Below, piece after piece: positions 50,203 to 59,523 of a DNA stretch of 64,000 bases. Under the pieces are notes generated by a model. That model did no database searches, was not told the DNA's origin, and was given only the letters and a program-made list of their open reading frames with translations. The translations under genes were made by a program, and so were the position numbers. The DNA comes from an uncultured Bacteroidales bacterium (lineage in GTDB: Bacteria; Bacteroidota; Bacteroidia; Bacteroidales; P3). Position 1 is the first letter of the stretch, and each line of letters starts with the position of its first letter. Where the stretch lies: positions 8,238 through 72,237 of the forward strand of contig CAKZZD010000024.1 of assembly GCA_937886715.1 (NCBI GenBank). The letters are read 5' to 3'.

Positions 50203-53010
50203 ATGATACAATACAACCAAGACAACATATCGCTGCTGCTGGCGCAGCGGCTGAGTAACAAGGTAAGCGAGGCCTGGGAGAGCGGCGAGATGATGGAGCG
50301 GGTGACGCCCGTGACTCGCGAACTGCTGCAATACTGGTTCTGCGAGCCGTTCACCACCGAGCGCCCCTACAACTTCCACCTCGGGCAGCGGCAGGCCATA
50401 CTGAACACCATCTATCTGCACGAGGTAGCCGCCGTGCAAACCGTGGAGGACAACTACGCGGCCGTAATACCCGACGAAATGGGAATCGTGGATATGGCCA
50501 ACCTTCGACAGGAGAAATACCGCATGCCCAAATACGCCGTCAAGATGGCCACCGGCACAGGCAAGACCTGGGTGATGCACGCCTTGGTGCTGTGGCAGAT
50601 GCTCAACGCAAGGCACACGGGTGGCGACCGCTTCACACAGCGCTTCCTGCTTATCGCTCCCGGCATCATCGTCTACGAACGGCTGCTCGACGCCTACCTC
50701 GGTAAAACGGAGAACGGCGAGCGAAGAGCCGACAACGCCGACTTGCACCGCTACCAAGAGCTGTTTCTGCCACCGCAATACCGCGATGAGGTGTTCAATT
50801 TTGTGCAGACCAACACCGTAAGCAAAGACCAAGGCATCGGCCGCAAAGCCACCGGCGAAGGCTTGATAGCCATCACCAACTGGCACCTCTTCCTGCAAAA
50901 GGACGACGATGAAAAAGGTCTGGTGGACGAGCTGCTACCGTTGCGGCCGGGCATTGCCAGCGGCAACGCCCTCGATGCCCTCGACCGGCGCTACCTGCGC
51001 GGCTCCGAAGCGGAATACCTGCACGACCTGCCGGACCTGATGGTTATCAACGACGAGGCTCACCACGTGCACGAAAACGGAGGAAACGAAGACGACGTGC
51101 AATGGCAGCAGGCGCTGGACTATATGCTATGCGGCAAACGATGCCGGCTGCAGGTGGACTTCAGCGCCACACCCTACGAGCAACGGGGGAAAAACCGCAG
51201 GATATACTTTCCGCACATCGTGGTGGACTTCGACCTGAATGAGGCCATGCAGCACGGCCTGGTAAAAACCCTGTCGCTCGACCAGCGGCAAGCATTGACC
51301 GCGCTGGAAGGCCTCGACTATAGCGCCATCCGCGAAGGCCGCTCGGTGATAGCCCTCAGCGACGGACAAAAGCTGATGCTGCGGGCCGGCATAGAACGGC
51401 TGAACCGGCTGCAAACGGACTTCGGGGAACAGAAATACGCCAAGATGCTGGTGGTGTGCGAAGACACCAAGGTCACGCCACTGGTGGAACACTACCTCTT
51501 CAGCGAAGGGCTTGCTCCGGAGGAGGTGCTGCGGGTGGACAGCGACGCCAAAGGCAATATGAAAGACGACGAGTGGCACCGCGTCAGCGAACGCCTCAGC
51601 AATGTGGACCACTATGCCGATCCGCGCGTGATAGTGAGCGTCATGATGCTGCGTGAAGGCTTCGACGTGAACAACATCTGCGTCATCGTACCGCTACGCA
51701 GCAGCCAGAGCGACATCTTGCTGGAACAGACCATCGGACGCGGACTTCGCCTGATGTGGCGCGAACCGGAATACAGCGACGCCAAGCTGGAGAACCGCCA
51801 CAGGCTGCTGGTAGAAAAACGCGAGCCGTTGAACTACATGGACATACTGTTCATCGTGGAGCATCCGCGCTTCCGCAAATTCTACGACGACCTGATCAAC
51901 GGCGGCCTGGCAGCCGTGGACACCGGCGACAACACGGCAAACGCCATGGGCGACATGGTGACGGCCGCACTGAAAGAGGGATACGAAAAATACGATATAG
52001 CCTGGATCAACATCATGCGCGAAAGCGAAGAACTGCTGGAAATGCCCATGCCGGATGTCAATCGCATGGAGACCTTCACAGCCTACACCCTCGACCAACT
52101 GCGGAGATATCTGGCAACAGACGGCGAGACATTCGTCAGCCAAGCGGTAGCCATGAAGACCACCTTCGGCAAATTCACCGTGAAAGCCGACCTCTTCACC
52201 GCCGACAGCTATCGCGAATATCTGCAGAAACTGCTGCGCACCATCACACACTCGCAGGATCACGAAAAACCGCTGCTCCAGATTGGCGAAGCCATGCTGA
52301 TGCAGACTCTCGACCGATATATCCGCACCCGCCTCTTCGGGCAGATTTTCGACCCCTTCCAAGGCAACGACTGGAAGATACTGCTGGCACAGAACTGTGT
52401 GGTAACGCAGCACATTGTGAAGGTGATGGCGGCCGAACTCTTCCGCCTGCAGCAGGAGGTCCTGTCCACCGAAGCAGTGGTGGAGGAGACATTCTTTTCA
52501 AGTGTGGAGAGGTTACCCATGCGAGAACACTACTCGCAAGAATATCGCAAGACCATCTACACACGCACGGCATATCCGTCGCACGGTGGCGGTTTGGAAC
52601 ATGCATTTATGGATTTTATCGACAACGACAGCGAGGTGCACCGATGGATAAAAATCAGCGAGACACGCCACCGCTTTGCCTCAATCGCCTACATGCGCCA
52701 CGACGGTCTCATGGCCACCTACCACCCCGACTTCATCGTCGCCACAGCCAACAAGACATACATCGTGGAAACCAAGGGCCAGGACAAGGTAGCCGACCGC
52801 AATGTGCAACAAAAACGCCGCGCAGCCACGGAATGGTGTGCCAAGATAAACACCCTTCCCGCCCCATTGCGCCACAACCGCCAGTGGGAATACATCCTCA
52901 TAGGGGAAAACAGCTTCTACGGGCTGACCACCAACGGGGCCACTTTCGGCGACCTCTGCCAACGGTGCCGCATCAGCACCGATATTGTGCTGGGAGAGCT
53001 GACGTTTTGA
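50203..53010 (+). CDS. Type III restriction endonuclease subunit (Res)
   Basis: 935 residues from the ATG at 50203 (a TTG two codons earlier is less likely). Walker A is ATGTGKT (116-122) and the DEAH box is NDEAHH (284-287). Later helicase motifs include VVCEDTKVT and EQTIGRGLRLMW. The C-terminal nuclease is PD-(D/E)XK: YHPDFIV...YIVETKGQ (about 838-860). All parts needed for cleavage appear intact, so with Mod it should form an active ATP-dependent restriction system. A terminator follows the gene. Confidence 0.93.
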   Translation: MIQYNQDNISLLLAQRLSNKVSEAWESGEMMERVTPVTRELLQYWFCEPFTTERPYNFHLGQRQAILNTIYLHEVAAVQTVEDNYAAVIPDEMGIVDMANLRQEKYRMPKYAVKMATGTGKTWVMHALVLWQMLNARHTGGDRFTQRFLLIAPGIIVYERLLDAYLGKTENGERRADNADLHRYQELFLPPQYRDEVFNFVQTNTVSKDQGIGRKATGEGLIAITNWHLFLQKDDDEKGLVDELLPLRPGIASGNALDALDRRYLRGSEAEYLHDLPDLMVINDEAHHVHENGGNEDDVQWQQALDYMLCGKRCRLQVDFSATPYEQRGKNRRIYFPHIVVDFDLNEAMQHGLVKTLSLDQRQALTALEGLDYSAIREGRSVIALSDGQKLMLRAGIERLNRLQTDFGEQKYAKMLVVCEDTKVTPLVEHYLFSEGLAPEEVLRVDSDAKGNMKDDEWHRVSERLSNVDHYADPRVIVSVMMLREGFDVNNICVIVPLRSSQSDILLEQTIGRGLRLMWREPEYSDAKLENRHRLLVEKREPLNYMDILFIVEHPRFRKFYDDLINGGLAAVDTGDNTANAMGDMVTAALKEGYEKYDIAWINIMRESEELLEMPMPDVNRMETFTAYTLDQLRRYLATDGETFVSQAVAMKTTFGKFTVKADLFTADSYREYLQKLLRTITHSQDHEKPLLQIGEAMLMQTLDRYIRTRLFGQIFDPFQGNDWKILLAQNCVVTQHIVKVMAAELFRLQQEVLSTEAVVEETFFSSVERLPMREHYSQEYRKTIYTRTAYPSHGGGLEHAFMDFIDNDSEVHRWIKISETRHRFASIAYMRHDGLMATYHPDFIVATANKTYIVETKGQDKVADRNVQQKRRAATEWCAKINTLPAPLRHNRQWEYILIGENSFYGLTTNGATFGDLCQRCRISTDIVLGELTF

Positions 53011-53030
53011 CCCGCTCCGATACCTATCGA

Positions 53031-53060
53031 AGAGGATGCCGCAAGCACCCTCTTTTTTTT
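53031..53060 (+). terminator. Intrinsic terminator after the RM operon
   Basis: AGAGG...TGC (53031-53039) pairs with GCA...CCTCT (53045-53053), followed by a run of seven T. Confidence 0.8.
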
Positions 53061-53132
53061 ATCGAAAAACAATAAAATTGGACAAAAATCACCGTCCACG
53101 CAACACGCAGCAAATCAACACCATCTGCCTAC

Positions 53133-53220
53133 CAACTCCTACCCAACTCCTACCATAGTAGGACATGGGTAGGAGTTGATAAGGAGAAGGTAGGTGGAAA
53201 TCAAGCAGTTGCAGCGTTCA
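53133..53220 (+). repeat. Dispersed palindromic repeat, copy C
   Basis: CAACTCCTACCC AACTCCTACC at the left is answered by imperfect GTAGGAC ATGGGTAGGAGTTG on the right. A long tail follows (GATAAGGAGAAGGTAGG, then GTGGAAATCAAGCAGTTGCA) that aligns with the tails of copies A and B. It lies in the 398-base gap between res and meaB; apart from the terminator and this element I see nothing there, and no consensus promoter for meaB. Confidence 0.85.
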
Positions 53221-53408
53221 GAATTTTTCCATGATATGATGCATAATTTGAATGGAAACGGTGTACTGCGGGAGGCATTTCGAAGCGGCAGAAGTGGCAT
53301 CCCGGTTCGCACGTCAATGATGAATCCACAAAGAAAGAGAATGTGGACCACGACACAATAATACGCCCATCCGGTGCGTTATAGAAAAAGATTAGCCACA
53401 GAACGATC

Positions 53409-54494
53409 ATGGAGGACAAACATCTATACAGCAACTTCGACTACGAGTCGGCACTGAAGGTGAACGACGGGGTGCAACAGCCCAAACAGGTGAACAGCCA
53501 ATTCGTTGAGCGGATGAAAGCGCGGCGTGCACAGGAGCCGTCGGTGGAAGAACTGGTGAGCGGTATCCTGCACGGCGACCGCACCCTTTTGAGCCGTGCC
53601 ATCACGCTGGTGGAGAGCTCTCTGTTTGCCCACCAGCAGAAGGCCCAGCAGGTGATCGAACGCTGCCTGCCCTACAGCGGCAAGTCGGTGCGGCTGGGTA
53701 TCACGGGTGTGCCGGGTGCCGGCAAGAGCACCGTGATCGAGGCGCTGGGCAAGATGCTCACCGCACACAACCACAAGGTGGCCGTGCTGGCCATCGACCC
53801 CAGCAGCGAGCGCAGCAAGGGAAGCATTCTGGGCGACAAGACCAGGATGGAAGAGCTGTCGGTAGACCCCAACGCCTTCATCCGTCCTTCCCCCTCGGCG
53901 GGGTCGCTGGGTGGCGTGGCCCGCAAAACGCGCGAGATCATCACCCTCTGCGAAGCTGCAGGCTTCGATGTGGTGATTGTGGAAACCGTTGGCGTGGGAC
54001 AGAGCGAAGTGGCGGCCCACTCGATGGTGGACTTCTTCCTGCTGCTGCAACTGGCCAACACTGGCGATGAACTTCAAGGCATCAAGCGCGGCATCATGGA
54101 GATGGCCGACATGATTGCCATCAACAAGTGCGAACTGGACATGCAGCGGGCCAATCTGGCCGCCGGCCAGTTCCGCAACGCCCTGCACCTGTTCCCCATG
54201 CCCGAGAGCGGCTGGACGGTGAAGGTGACGCTCTGCTCGGCCTACACCAAGGAGGGCATCGACGGGCTGTGGAACTCGGTGATGGAGTATGTGGCCTTCA
54301 CCAAGCAGAACGGGTATTTCTACCACAAGCGCCAGCAGCAGAACATACGCATCATGAGCGAGGCCATCGAGAACGGCCTGCGCGAGCGTTTCTTCAACCA
54401 GCCGGGGATCGAGGAGCGCATCGAACGGCTGAAAAAAGAAATCCTGGACAACAAGATCAGCCCCTACGCCGCGGCCGACGAACTGCTGTCATGA
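53409..54494 (+). CDS. meaB: MeaB, G-protein chaperone of methylmalonyl-CoA mutase
   Basis: 361 residues of the MeaB/ArgK G3E GTPase family. The P-loop is GVPGAGKST (100-108), followed by AIDPSSERSKGSILGDKTRME, the switch region VETVGVGQSEV and the base-recognition NKCE. MeaB loads and protects the B12 cofactor of MutB, which is encoded 31 kb upstream on the other strand. The stop overlaps the start of the next gene (ATGA). Confidence 0.95.
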   Translation: MEDKHLYSNFDYESALKVNDGVQQPKQVNSQFVERMKARRAQEPSVEELVSGILHGDRTLLSRAITLVESSLFAHQQKAQQVIERCLPYSGKSVRLGITGVPGAGKSTVIEALGKMLTAHNHKVAVLAIDPSSERSKGSILGDKTRMEELSVDPNAFIRPSPSAGSLGGVARKTREIITLCEAAGFDVVIVETVGVGQSEVAAHSMVDFFLLLQLANTGDELQGIKRGIMEMADMIAINKCELDMQRANLAAGQFRNALHLFPMPESGWTVKVTLCSAYTKEGIDGLWNSVMEYVAFTKQNGYFYHKRQQQNIRIMSEAIENGLRERFFNQPGIEERIERLKKEILDNKISPYAAADELLS

Positions 54495-55600
54495 TCTACG
54501 TGCACGTTCCTTTCTGCCATCGCAAGTGCAGCTACTGTGCCTTCTATTCGACGGCACAGCGAGGTGGTCACGATGACTATGTGGCGGCTCTGGTCGAAGA
54601 GATCGAGCAGCGACGCGACGAGATGCCGTGGCCGGTGAAGACGCTTTATTTCGGCGGCGGCACTCCTTCGATTTTGAGCATCGGCGAACTGGACACGATA
54701 GCCCGTGCCCTGAGCAGGAATTTCGACCTTGTCGGGCTGGAGGAATGCACCATCGAATGCAACCCCGAGGATCTGACAGACGACTACATCAAGGGGCTGG
54801 CGGACACCGGCCTGTTCAACCGGCTGAGCATCGGCATCCAGAGCTTCGACGACACAACACTGCGCACGCTTAACCGCCGACACAATGCCCGTCAGGCCCT
54901 CGATGCCATCGCATCGGCCAACAAACATGGATTCAGCAACATAACTATCGACCTGATGTATGGTCTGCCGGGCATGAGCCTTGACGAATGGACAGACACC
55001 TGCCGCACTGCCGCCGCGCTGCCGGTGACCCACATCTCGGCCTATTCCCTGACGCTGGAGCCAGGCACCATACTGGACCGGCAGGTGGCCCGCGGCATGG
55101 TGGCGCTGCCGTCGGACGACGTAATTGTGGAGCAGTATCACATGTTGGTGGATGTCCTGGAAGAGGCCGGCTTCGAACACTATGAGATCTCCAACTTCTG
55201 CCGTCCGGGATATGCGTCGAAGCACAACAGCCGCTACTGGACACGCACTCCTTACCTGGGCATTGGACCGGGAGCCCACAGTTTCTCGCTGGCGGGAGGC
55301 GGCTTCGGCGTGAGAAGGTGGAACAAAGCCGACGTGGCCGATTATATATCGCACCATAGCTACGGCGAAGAACGGCTGGAGGAGAAAGACGCCTACAACG
55401 AGATGCTGATGACGGCACTACGGACCTCGCGCGGCATCGGTGCCGACGACATTCCTGAGCGGTACAAAAAAAGGCTGAATGCTGACATTCAACCTTATAT
55501 CGGGCTTGGATGGATTGTTGCCGACGGGGGCCGCTACCGGCCTACCGCCGAAGGCATGCTTCATGCCGACGGGATGGCCGCCGCGCTATTCGTCACCTGA
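54491..55600 (+). CDS. hemW: HemW-like radical SAM protein
   Basis: 369 residues from the ATG overlapping meaB; longer readings run back through meaB and are rejected. The Fe-S/SAM motif CX3CX2C is Cys9, Cys13, Cys16 (CHRKCSYCAF), followed by the GGGTPS motif and HemN-type LSIGIQSFDD, IDLMYGLPG and HNSRYW blocks. The length and the Cys spacing fit HemW, a heme chaperone, rather than the catalytic coproporphyrinogen dehydrogenase HemN. The 3' end overlaps the convergent SPOR gene by 15 bases. Confidence 0.88.
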   Translation: MIYVHVPFCHRKCSYCAFYSTAQRGGHDDYVAALVEEIEQRRDEMPWPVKTLYFGGGTPSILSIGELDTIARALSRNFDLVGLEECTIECNPEDLTDDYIKGLADTGLFNRLSIGIQSFDDTTLRTLNRRHNARQALDAIASANKHGFSNITIDLMYGLPGMSLDEWTDTCRTAAALPVTHISAYSLTLEPGTILDRQVARGMVALPSDDVIVEQYHMLVDVLEEAGFEHYEISNFCRPGYASKHNSRYWTRTPYLGIGPGAHSFSLAGGGFGVRRWNKADVADYISHHSYGEERLEEKDAYNEMLMTALRTSRGIGADDIPERYKKRLNADIQPYIGLGWIVADGGRYRPTAEGMLHADGMAAALFVT

Positions 55601-56038
55601 CGTTTCGTCGTCGGGGGCATACTCGATCCGCTCAGGCGGTTCGGGATAGATATTGTCGCGAATGATATAGCCCTTGTAGGTTTCCTTTATCTGCTGCAGG
55701 AAGGCGAATGCTTCAAGGCGCGTGCGGAAATCGCCCACTTTGACTTTGAAGTTGGGCTCATCAAAGGCGACATAGGCCTGCACCGTGGAATAGTCGGCCA
55801 TAAAAGCGTCGCGCAAGGCGAAAGCGCTGGTCTTGGAATTGGCACCAGAGAAGGAGGCAATCTGCACACGGTAGCCGGGGATGGTGCCCATCTTACTGTT
55901 GAGCTCGACATGCTTGTCGACCATCATCGACGCACGGGTGTCGCCCACAATGCGCACATGGCCAGTCTGCGACTGGGCGGCGACGGCGATGGGAAGCAAT
56001 AAAAGCAGTGTCAGCAGGATGCTGCGTGAAGTCTTCAT
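55586..56038 (-). CDS. Secreted SPOR-domain protein
   Basis: 150 residues from the ATG at 56038 with signal peptide (LLTLLLLLPIAVAAQ). The C-terminal SPOR domain (YRVQIASFSGANSKTSAFALRDAFMADY...FKVKVGDFRTRLEAFAFLQQIKETY) binds denuded peptidoglycan strands, usually at the division site. It follows the universal stress protein gene by 12 bases and may be co-transcribed. Confidence 0.85.
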   Translation of the reverse strand: MKTSRSILLTLLLLLPIAVAAQSQTGHVRIVGDTRASMMVDKHVELNSKMGTIPGYRVQIASFSGANSKTSAFALRDAFMADYSTVQAYVAFDEPNFKVKVGDFRTRLEAFAFLQQIKETYKGYIIRDNIYPEPPERIEYAPDDETSGDE

Positions 56039-56050
56039 CGGAAACATATG

Positions 56051-56872
56051 CTAATATTGGGCAGTGTCGGCCACCACACGTTTGGGGCGTACCGTAAGCA
56101 CAGGGATGGTGGACTGGTTGATCATCTGCTGGGCATAGGTGCCGAGGATCAACGAAGTGAGGGATTTTTCCTGTTCGGTCATGATGGCAATCATGTCGGC
56201 ATTGACGCTCGCGGCATAGTCGAGGGTGGTCTGGGTGACATTCTTGTCGACATCGAGGAACACCGTTTTATATTTCACACCGGCATTGTCGAAGAAACGC
56301 TCGACCATGTTGATATAGTTGTTGACCAGCACGCGGATGTCGTGCGTGGTGGTGGTGTAGAGGCCAAGCAGATGGATGGTGGAGCCGAAAGTGCGGGCAA
56401 ACATGGCGGCCTGGCCTGCCTTTTGGCGGGTGTCGTCGCTGCTGTCGATGGGCACGACGATGGTTTCAAGATCCTTGTTGATGTTGAAATCCTCACGGAC
56501 GATGAGCACGGGCACGGGCGACTGTTCGATGGTCTTGTAGCTGTTGCGGCCAAGGATGCCCTTCTTGGCGCCGGACATACCGTGAGTACCGACAATCAGG
56601 AGCGCAGCCTCGTCTTCGGCTGCCTGTGCCGTCAATTCGGTGGCGGGGTCGCCCTGACGCAGGACATATTCCAGCTTGATTCCTTTGAGCAGATGGGCTA
56701 CACCAGCGTTACGGCGCTCTATTTCAGAGCGTATAGGTTTCTCGTCCTCGTTTTTTTCTTTAACATACACCAAACGGATGTCGCACTGCCAACGATTGGC
56801 AATATCAATGGCCAAGTCGACCGCATAGGCTGAACCGGTGGAGAAATCGAAACCGACAACAACTTTACTCAT
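56051..56872 (-). CDS. Tandem universal stress protein
   Basis: 273 residues from the ATG at 56872; longer readings pass upstream through the promoter. Two Usp domains: the first (about 1-145) has VVVGFDFSTGSAYAVDLA and the ATP-binding GTHGMSGAKKGILGRNSYKTI; the second (about 150-270) has IVVPIDSSDDTRQK but a degenerate nucleotide loop (LGTYAQQMINQSTIPVLTVRP). Tandem Usp proteins respond to growth arrest and energy stress. Confidence 0.92.
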   Translation of the reverse strand: MSKVVVGFDFSTGSAYAVDLAIDIANRWQCDIRLVYVKEKNEDEKPIRSEIERRNAGVAHLLKGIKLEYVLRQGDPATELTAQAAEDEAALLIVGTHGMSGAKKGILGRNSYKTIEQSPVPVLIVREDFNINKDLETIVVPIDSSDDTRQKAGQAAMFARTFGSTIHLLGLYTTTTHDIRVLVNNYINMVERFFDNAGVKYKTVFLDVDKNVTQTTLDYAASVNADMIAIMTEQEKSLTSLILGTYAQQMINQSTIPVLTVRPKRVVADTAQY

Positions 56873-57217
56873 ATTGATTAAAATTTTTGTGTTACAATTT
56901 GGGGACAAAATTACAAAAAAAAAATGACAAACAAGAAAAAATTTCACCGACAACAAAAAAAATGCTTCCATTACGCTTTTTTTGAACAATCATGATGATG
57001 TCCATAGGACGTACAAACCGCAGCATTCCTCCTTGTTCAAAGACCTATTCCACAAGTTTTTAGTCAAACATGATGCCTCGTGGTGGCGAGGTAAGGGTCA
57101 TGGAGAGAAAAACGCTTGTGTAAAAAAAAATTTGGCCACATAACACAAAATATGTATTTTTGCATTTGTTAACTATATAAATAGACGAACAGAAAATCCT
57201 AAAACAAACACAATAAC
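56873..57217. other. Intergenic region between usp and rnf
   Basis: 345 AT-rich bases between divergent genes. A minus-strand TAATTTTG (56913-56906) serves usp. A small hairpin CCTCG/CGAGG lies at 57074-57091. The rnf promoter is at 57131-57162. Nothing else recognisable. Confidence 0.6.
57131..57162 (+). promoter_or_regulatory. Promoter of the rnf operon
   Basis: TTTG (57131-57134), 20-base spacer, TATTTTTG (57155-57162) followed by CA: a full consensus match. The leader to rnfB is about 50 bases. Confidence 0.8.
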
Positions 57218-58162
57218 ATGACTCAACAAATCCTAATTGCTGTATTGGTCTTGGGCGTGATAGGCGCATGTTTCGCCGTGCTGCTCTACTTTGTCGCGCA
57301 AAAGTTCAAGGTGGTCGAGGATCCGCTCATTGATGAAGTCAGTGAAGTGCTCCCTGGAGCCAACTGCGGCGGATGCGGGAAAGCGGGATGCCGTGCTTTT
57401 GCCGAAGCCTGCGTTTCACAGGGCAATCTGGACGGCCTGCGTTGCGCCCCCGGTGGCGACGCCGTAGCCAAGAAGATTGCCGAACTGCTGGGATGCGTTG
57501 TCGAGCAAGGCGAGCCCATGGTGGCAGTGGTACGCTGCCGTCCAAGTTTCACCGGCGACAAAAAGCGCTCCAACTACGACGGCATGCACAGTTGTGCCTT
57601 CGCCAACTCGCTCTACACCGGTGAAAGCGGCTGCCCGTTTGGCTGCCTCGGATGCGGCGACTGCGTTGCCGCCTGCCAGTTTGACGCCATCCACATGGAC
57701 CCCGAAACCCACACTCCCGTCGTGGACGAAGAGAAATGCACCGCATGCGGTGCCTGTGCAAAAGCATGCCCACGCCGCATCATAGAGCTGCGCAACAAAG
57801 GCCGGCTCAACCGTCGCGTCTACGTCAGCTGCATCAACAAGGAGAAAGGAGCCCAGGCCAGAAAGACCTGCGAAAACGCCTGCATAGGTTGTGGAAAATG
57901 CGAGAAGGTGTGTCCCTTCGACGCCGTGCATGTGACCGATAATGTGGCCTATATTGACCATACGAAATGCAAGGCCTGCAGAAAATGCGTGACAGAGTGC
58001 CCCACCGGAGCCATTGTTGATGTCAATTTCCCGGCACCCGCCAAGAAAGCCGAGCCGGCAGCTCTGCCGCCCGCAGCTCCCGGTGCCACAATCGAAATCA
58101 ATAAGCCCGCCCCTGAACCTGTGGCTGCTACACAAAAAGTTACTATCAACGAACAAAACTGA
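57218..58162 (+). CDS. rnfB: Rnf complex subunit B (ferredoxin-type)
   Basis: 314 residues: an N-terminal membrane helix (about 5-27), the RnfB Fe-S domain GANCGGCGKAGCRAFAEAC, then 4Fe-4S ferredoxin motifs (CLGCGDCVAACQFDAI, CTACGACAKACPRRII, CIGCGKCEKVCPFDAV, CKACRKCVTECPTGAI), and a Pro/Ala-rich tail. RnfB accepts electrons from ferredoxin at the cytoplasmic face. It is the first gene of the operon. The C-terminal extension beyond the last cluster is longer than in Proteobacteria but common in Bacteroidetes. Confidence 0.95.
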   Translation: MTQQILIAVLVLGVIGACFAVLLYFVAQKFKVVEDPLIDEVSEVLPGANCGGCGKAGCRAFAEACVSQGNLDGLRCAPGGDAVAKKIAELLGCVVEQGEPMVAVVRCRPSFTGDKKRSNYDGMHSCAFANSLYTGESGCPFGCLGCGDCVAACQFDAIHMDPETHTPVVDEEKCTACGACAKACPRRIIELRNKGRLNRRVYVSCINKEKGAQARKTCENACIGCGKCEKVCPFDAVHVTDNVAYIDHTKCKACRKCVTECPTGAIVDVNFPAPAKKAEPAALPPAAPGATIEINKPAPEPVAATQKVTINEQN

Positions 58163-58167
58163 GGCCG

Positions 58168-59496
58168 ATGAAGACATTCAAAATGGGTGGTGTCCACCCC
58201 GAAGAAAACAAGATATCCAACAATGCCGCTATCGAGATCATGCCGGTACCGGCTCAGATGGTGGTTCTGATGAACCAGCATCTCGGCGCCCCTGCCACGC
58301 CCATCGTGCAGAAAGGCGACAAGGTGAAAGTGGGACAGCTCATTGGGGAGGCACAGACATTCATGTGTGCCAATGTGCACTCCCCCGTCAGCGGCACCGT
58401 GCTGAAGGTTGACACCTGCAAAGACGCTTTCGGACTGATCAAACCGGCAGTATACATCAACGTTGAAGGCGACGAATGGATGGAAACCATCGACCGCACG
58501 CCGGACATCAAAAGGGAATGTAACCTTGAGCCGAAAGAGATCGTGGCCAAGCTCAAAGAGATGGGCATCGTGGGCCTCGGCGGCGCCACGTTCCCGGCCC
58601 ACATCAAATATAGCATCCCCGAAGGCAAAAAAGCCGAATACTTGATCATCAATGCTGCCGAATGCGAGCCGTACCTCACGAGTGACTACCGCGTCATGCT
58701 CGAGCATTCCGAAGAGATTTGCACCGGCATCAGCATCCTGCGCAAAGCGCTCGGCGTGCCCAACGCCTATATCGGAATTGAAAGCAACAAGCCGGAAGCC
58801 ATCCGCGTGATGACCGACATGGCCCGCAGCTTCGAAGGCATTATCGTGGAGCCTTTGAAGGTGAAATATCCGCAAGGCGCCGAGAAACAGCTCATCCAGG
58901 CTGTCACTGGCCGACGCGTGCCCAGCGGCAAACTGCCTATCGATGTGGGTTGCGTGGTGTCGAATGTGGGCACCACATTTGCCGTCTACGAAGCCATCCA
59001 AAAGAACAAGCCGTTGATTGAGAACATCCTGACCGTCACAGGCAAGCGGCTGCCCTCGCAGCACAACTATATTGTCCGTATCGGCACCACCTATAACGAC
59101 ATCATCCGCCATTCGCTTGGCGAACTGCCCGCCAGCACCGGCAAGGTGATCAGCGGAGGCACCATGATGGGCAAGGCTGTGGCCAATCTGGATGCCCCCA
59201 CCGTCAAGGGTAACGCAAGCGTGCTTGTCATGGACGAGAATGAAGCCCGCCGCAATCCCGAAACGGCATGCATCAGATGCGGAAAATGCATGAACGCTTG
59301 CCCGATGGGGCTGGAGCCCTACCTCTTCTCGCAGTTGGTGAAGAACAACCGTACCGAAGAAGCCAAAGACCACAATATCCTTGATTGCATCGAATGCGGA
59401 TGCTGCTTTTTCAGTTGCCCGGCCAACAAGCCGCTGACCGACGAAATCCGACTGGGAAAATTCAGGGTACGTGCCATGATGGCTGCAAAACGATAA
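58168..59496 (+). CDS. rnfC: Rnf complex subunit C
   Basis: 442 residues. An N-terminal barrel-sandwich/biotinyl-like region (GDKVKVGQLIGEAQTFMCANVHSPVSGTVLKV) is followed by the NADH/FMN-binding domain (GLGGATFPAHIKY, INAAECEPYLTSDYRVMLEH) and two 4Fe-4S motifs (CIRCGKCMNACPMGLEP and CIECGCCFFSCPANKPL). RnfC is the NADH-reacting subunit. It begins 5 bases after rnfB. Confidence 0.96.
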   Translation: MKTFKMGGVHPEENKISNNAAIEIMPVPAQMVVLMNQHLGAPATPIVQKGDKVKVGQLIGEAQTFMCANVHSPVSGTVLKVDTCKDAFGLIKPAVYINVEGDEWMETIDRTPDIKRECNLEPKEIVAKLKEMGIVGLGGATFPAHIKYSIPEGKKAEYLIINAAECEPYLTSDYRVMLEHSEEICTGISILRKALGVPNAYIGIESNKPEAIRVMTDMARSFEGIIVEPLKVKYPQGAEKQLIQAVTGRRVPSGKLPIDVGCVVSNVGTTFAVYEAIQKNKPLIENILTVTGKRLPSQHNYIVRIGTTYNDIIRHSLGELPASTGKVISGGTMMGKAVANLDAPTVKGNASVLVMDENEARRNPETACIRCGKCMNACPMGLEPYLFSQLVKNNRTEEAKDHNILDCIECGCCFFSCPANKPLTDEIRLGKFRVRAMMAAKR

Positions 59497-59523
59497 TAGT
59501 CTAACGCGATAATAATTATACTA

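Noticed and set aside
52995..53408. Small minus-strand genes between res and meaB
   Set aside because: The open frames of 60 to 77 codons cross the terminator or the palindromic repeat and have no recognisable content.
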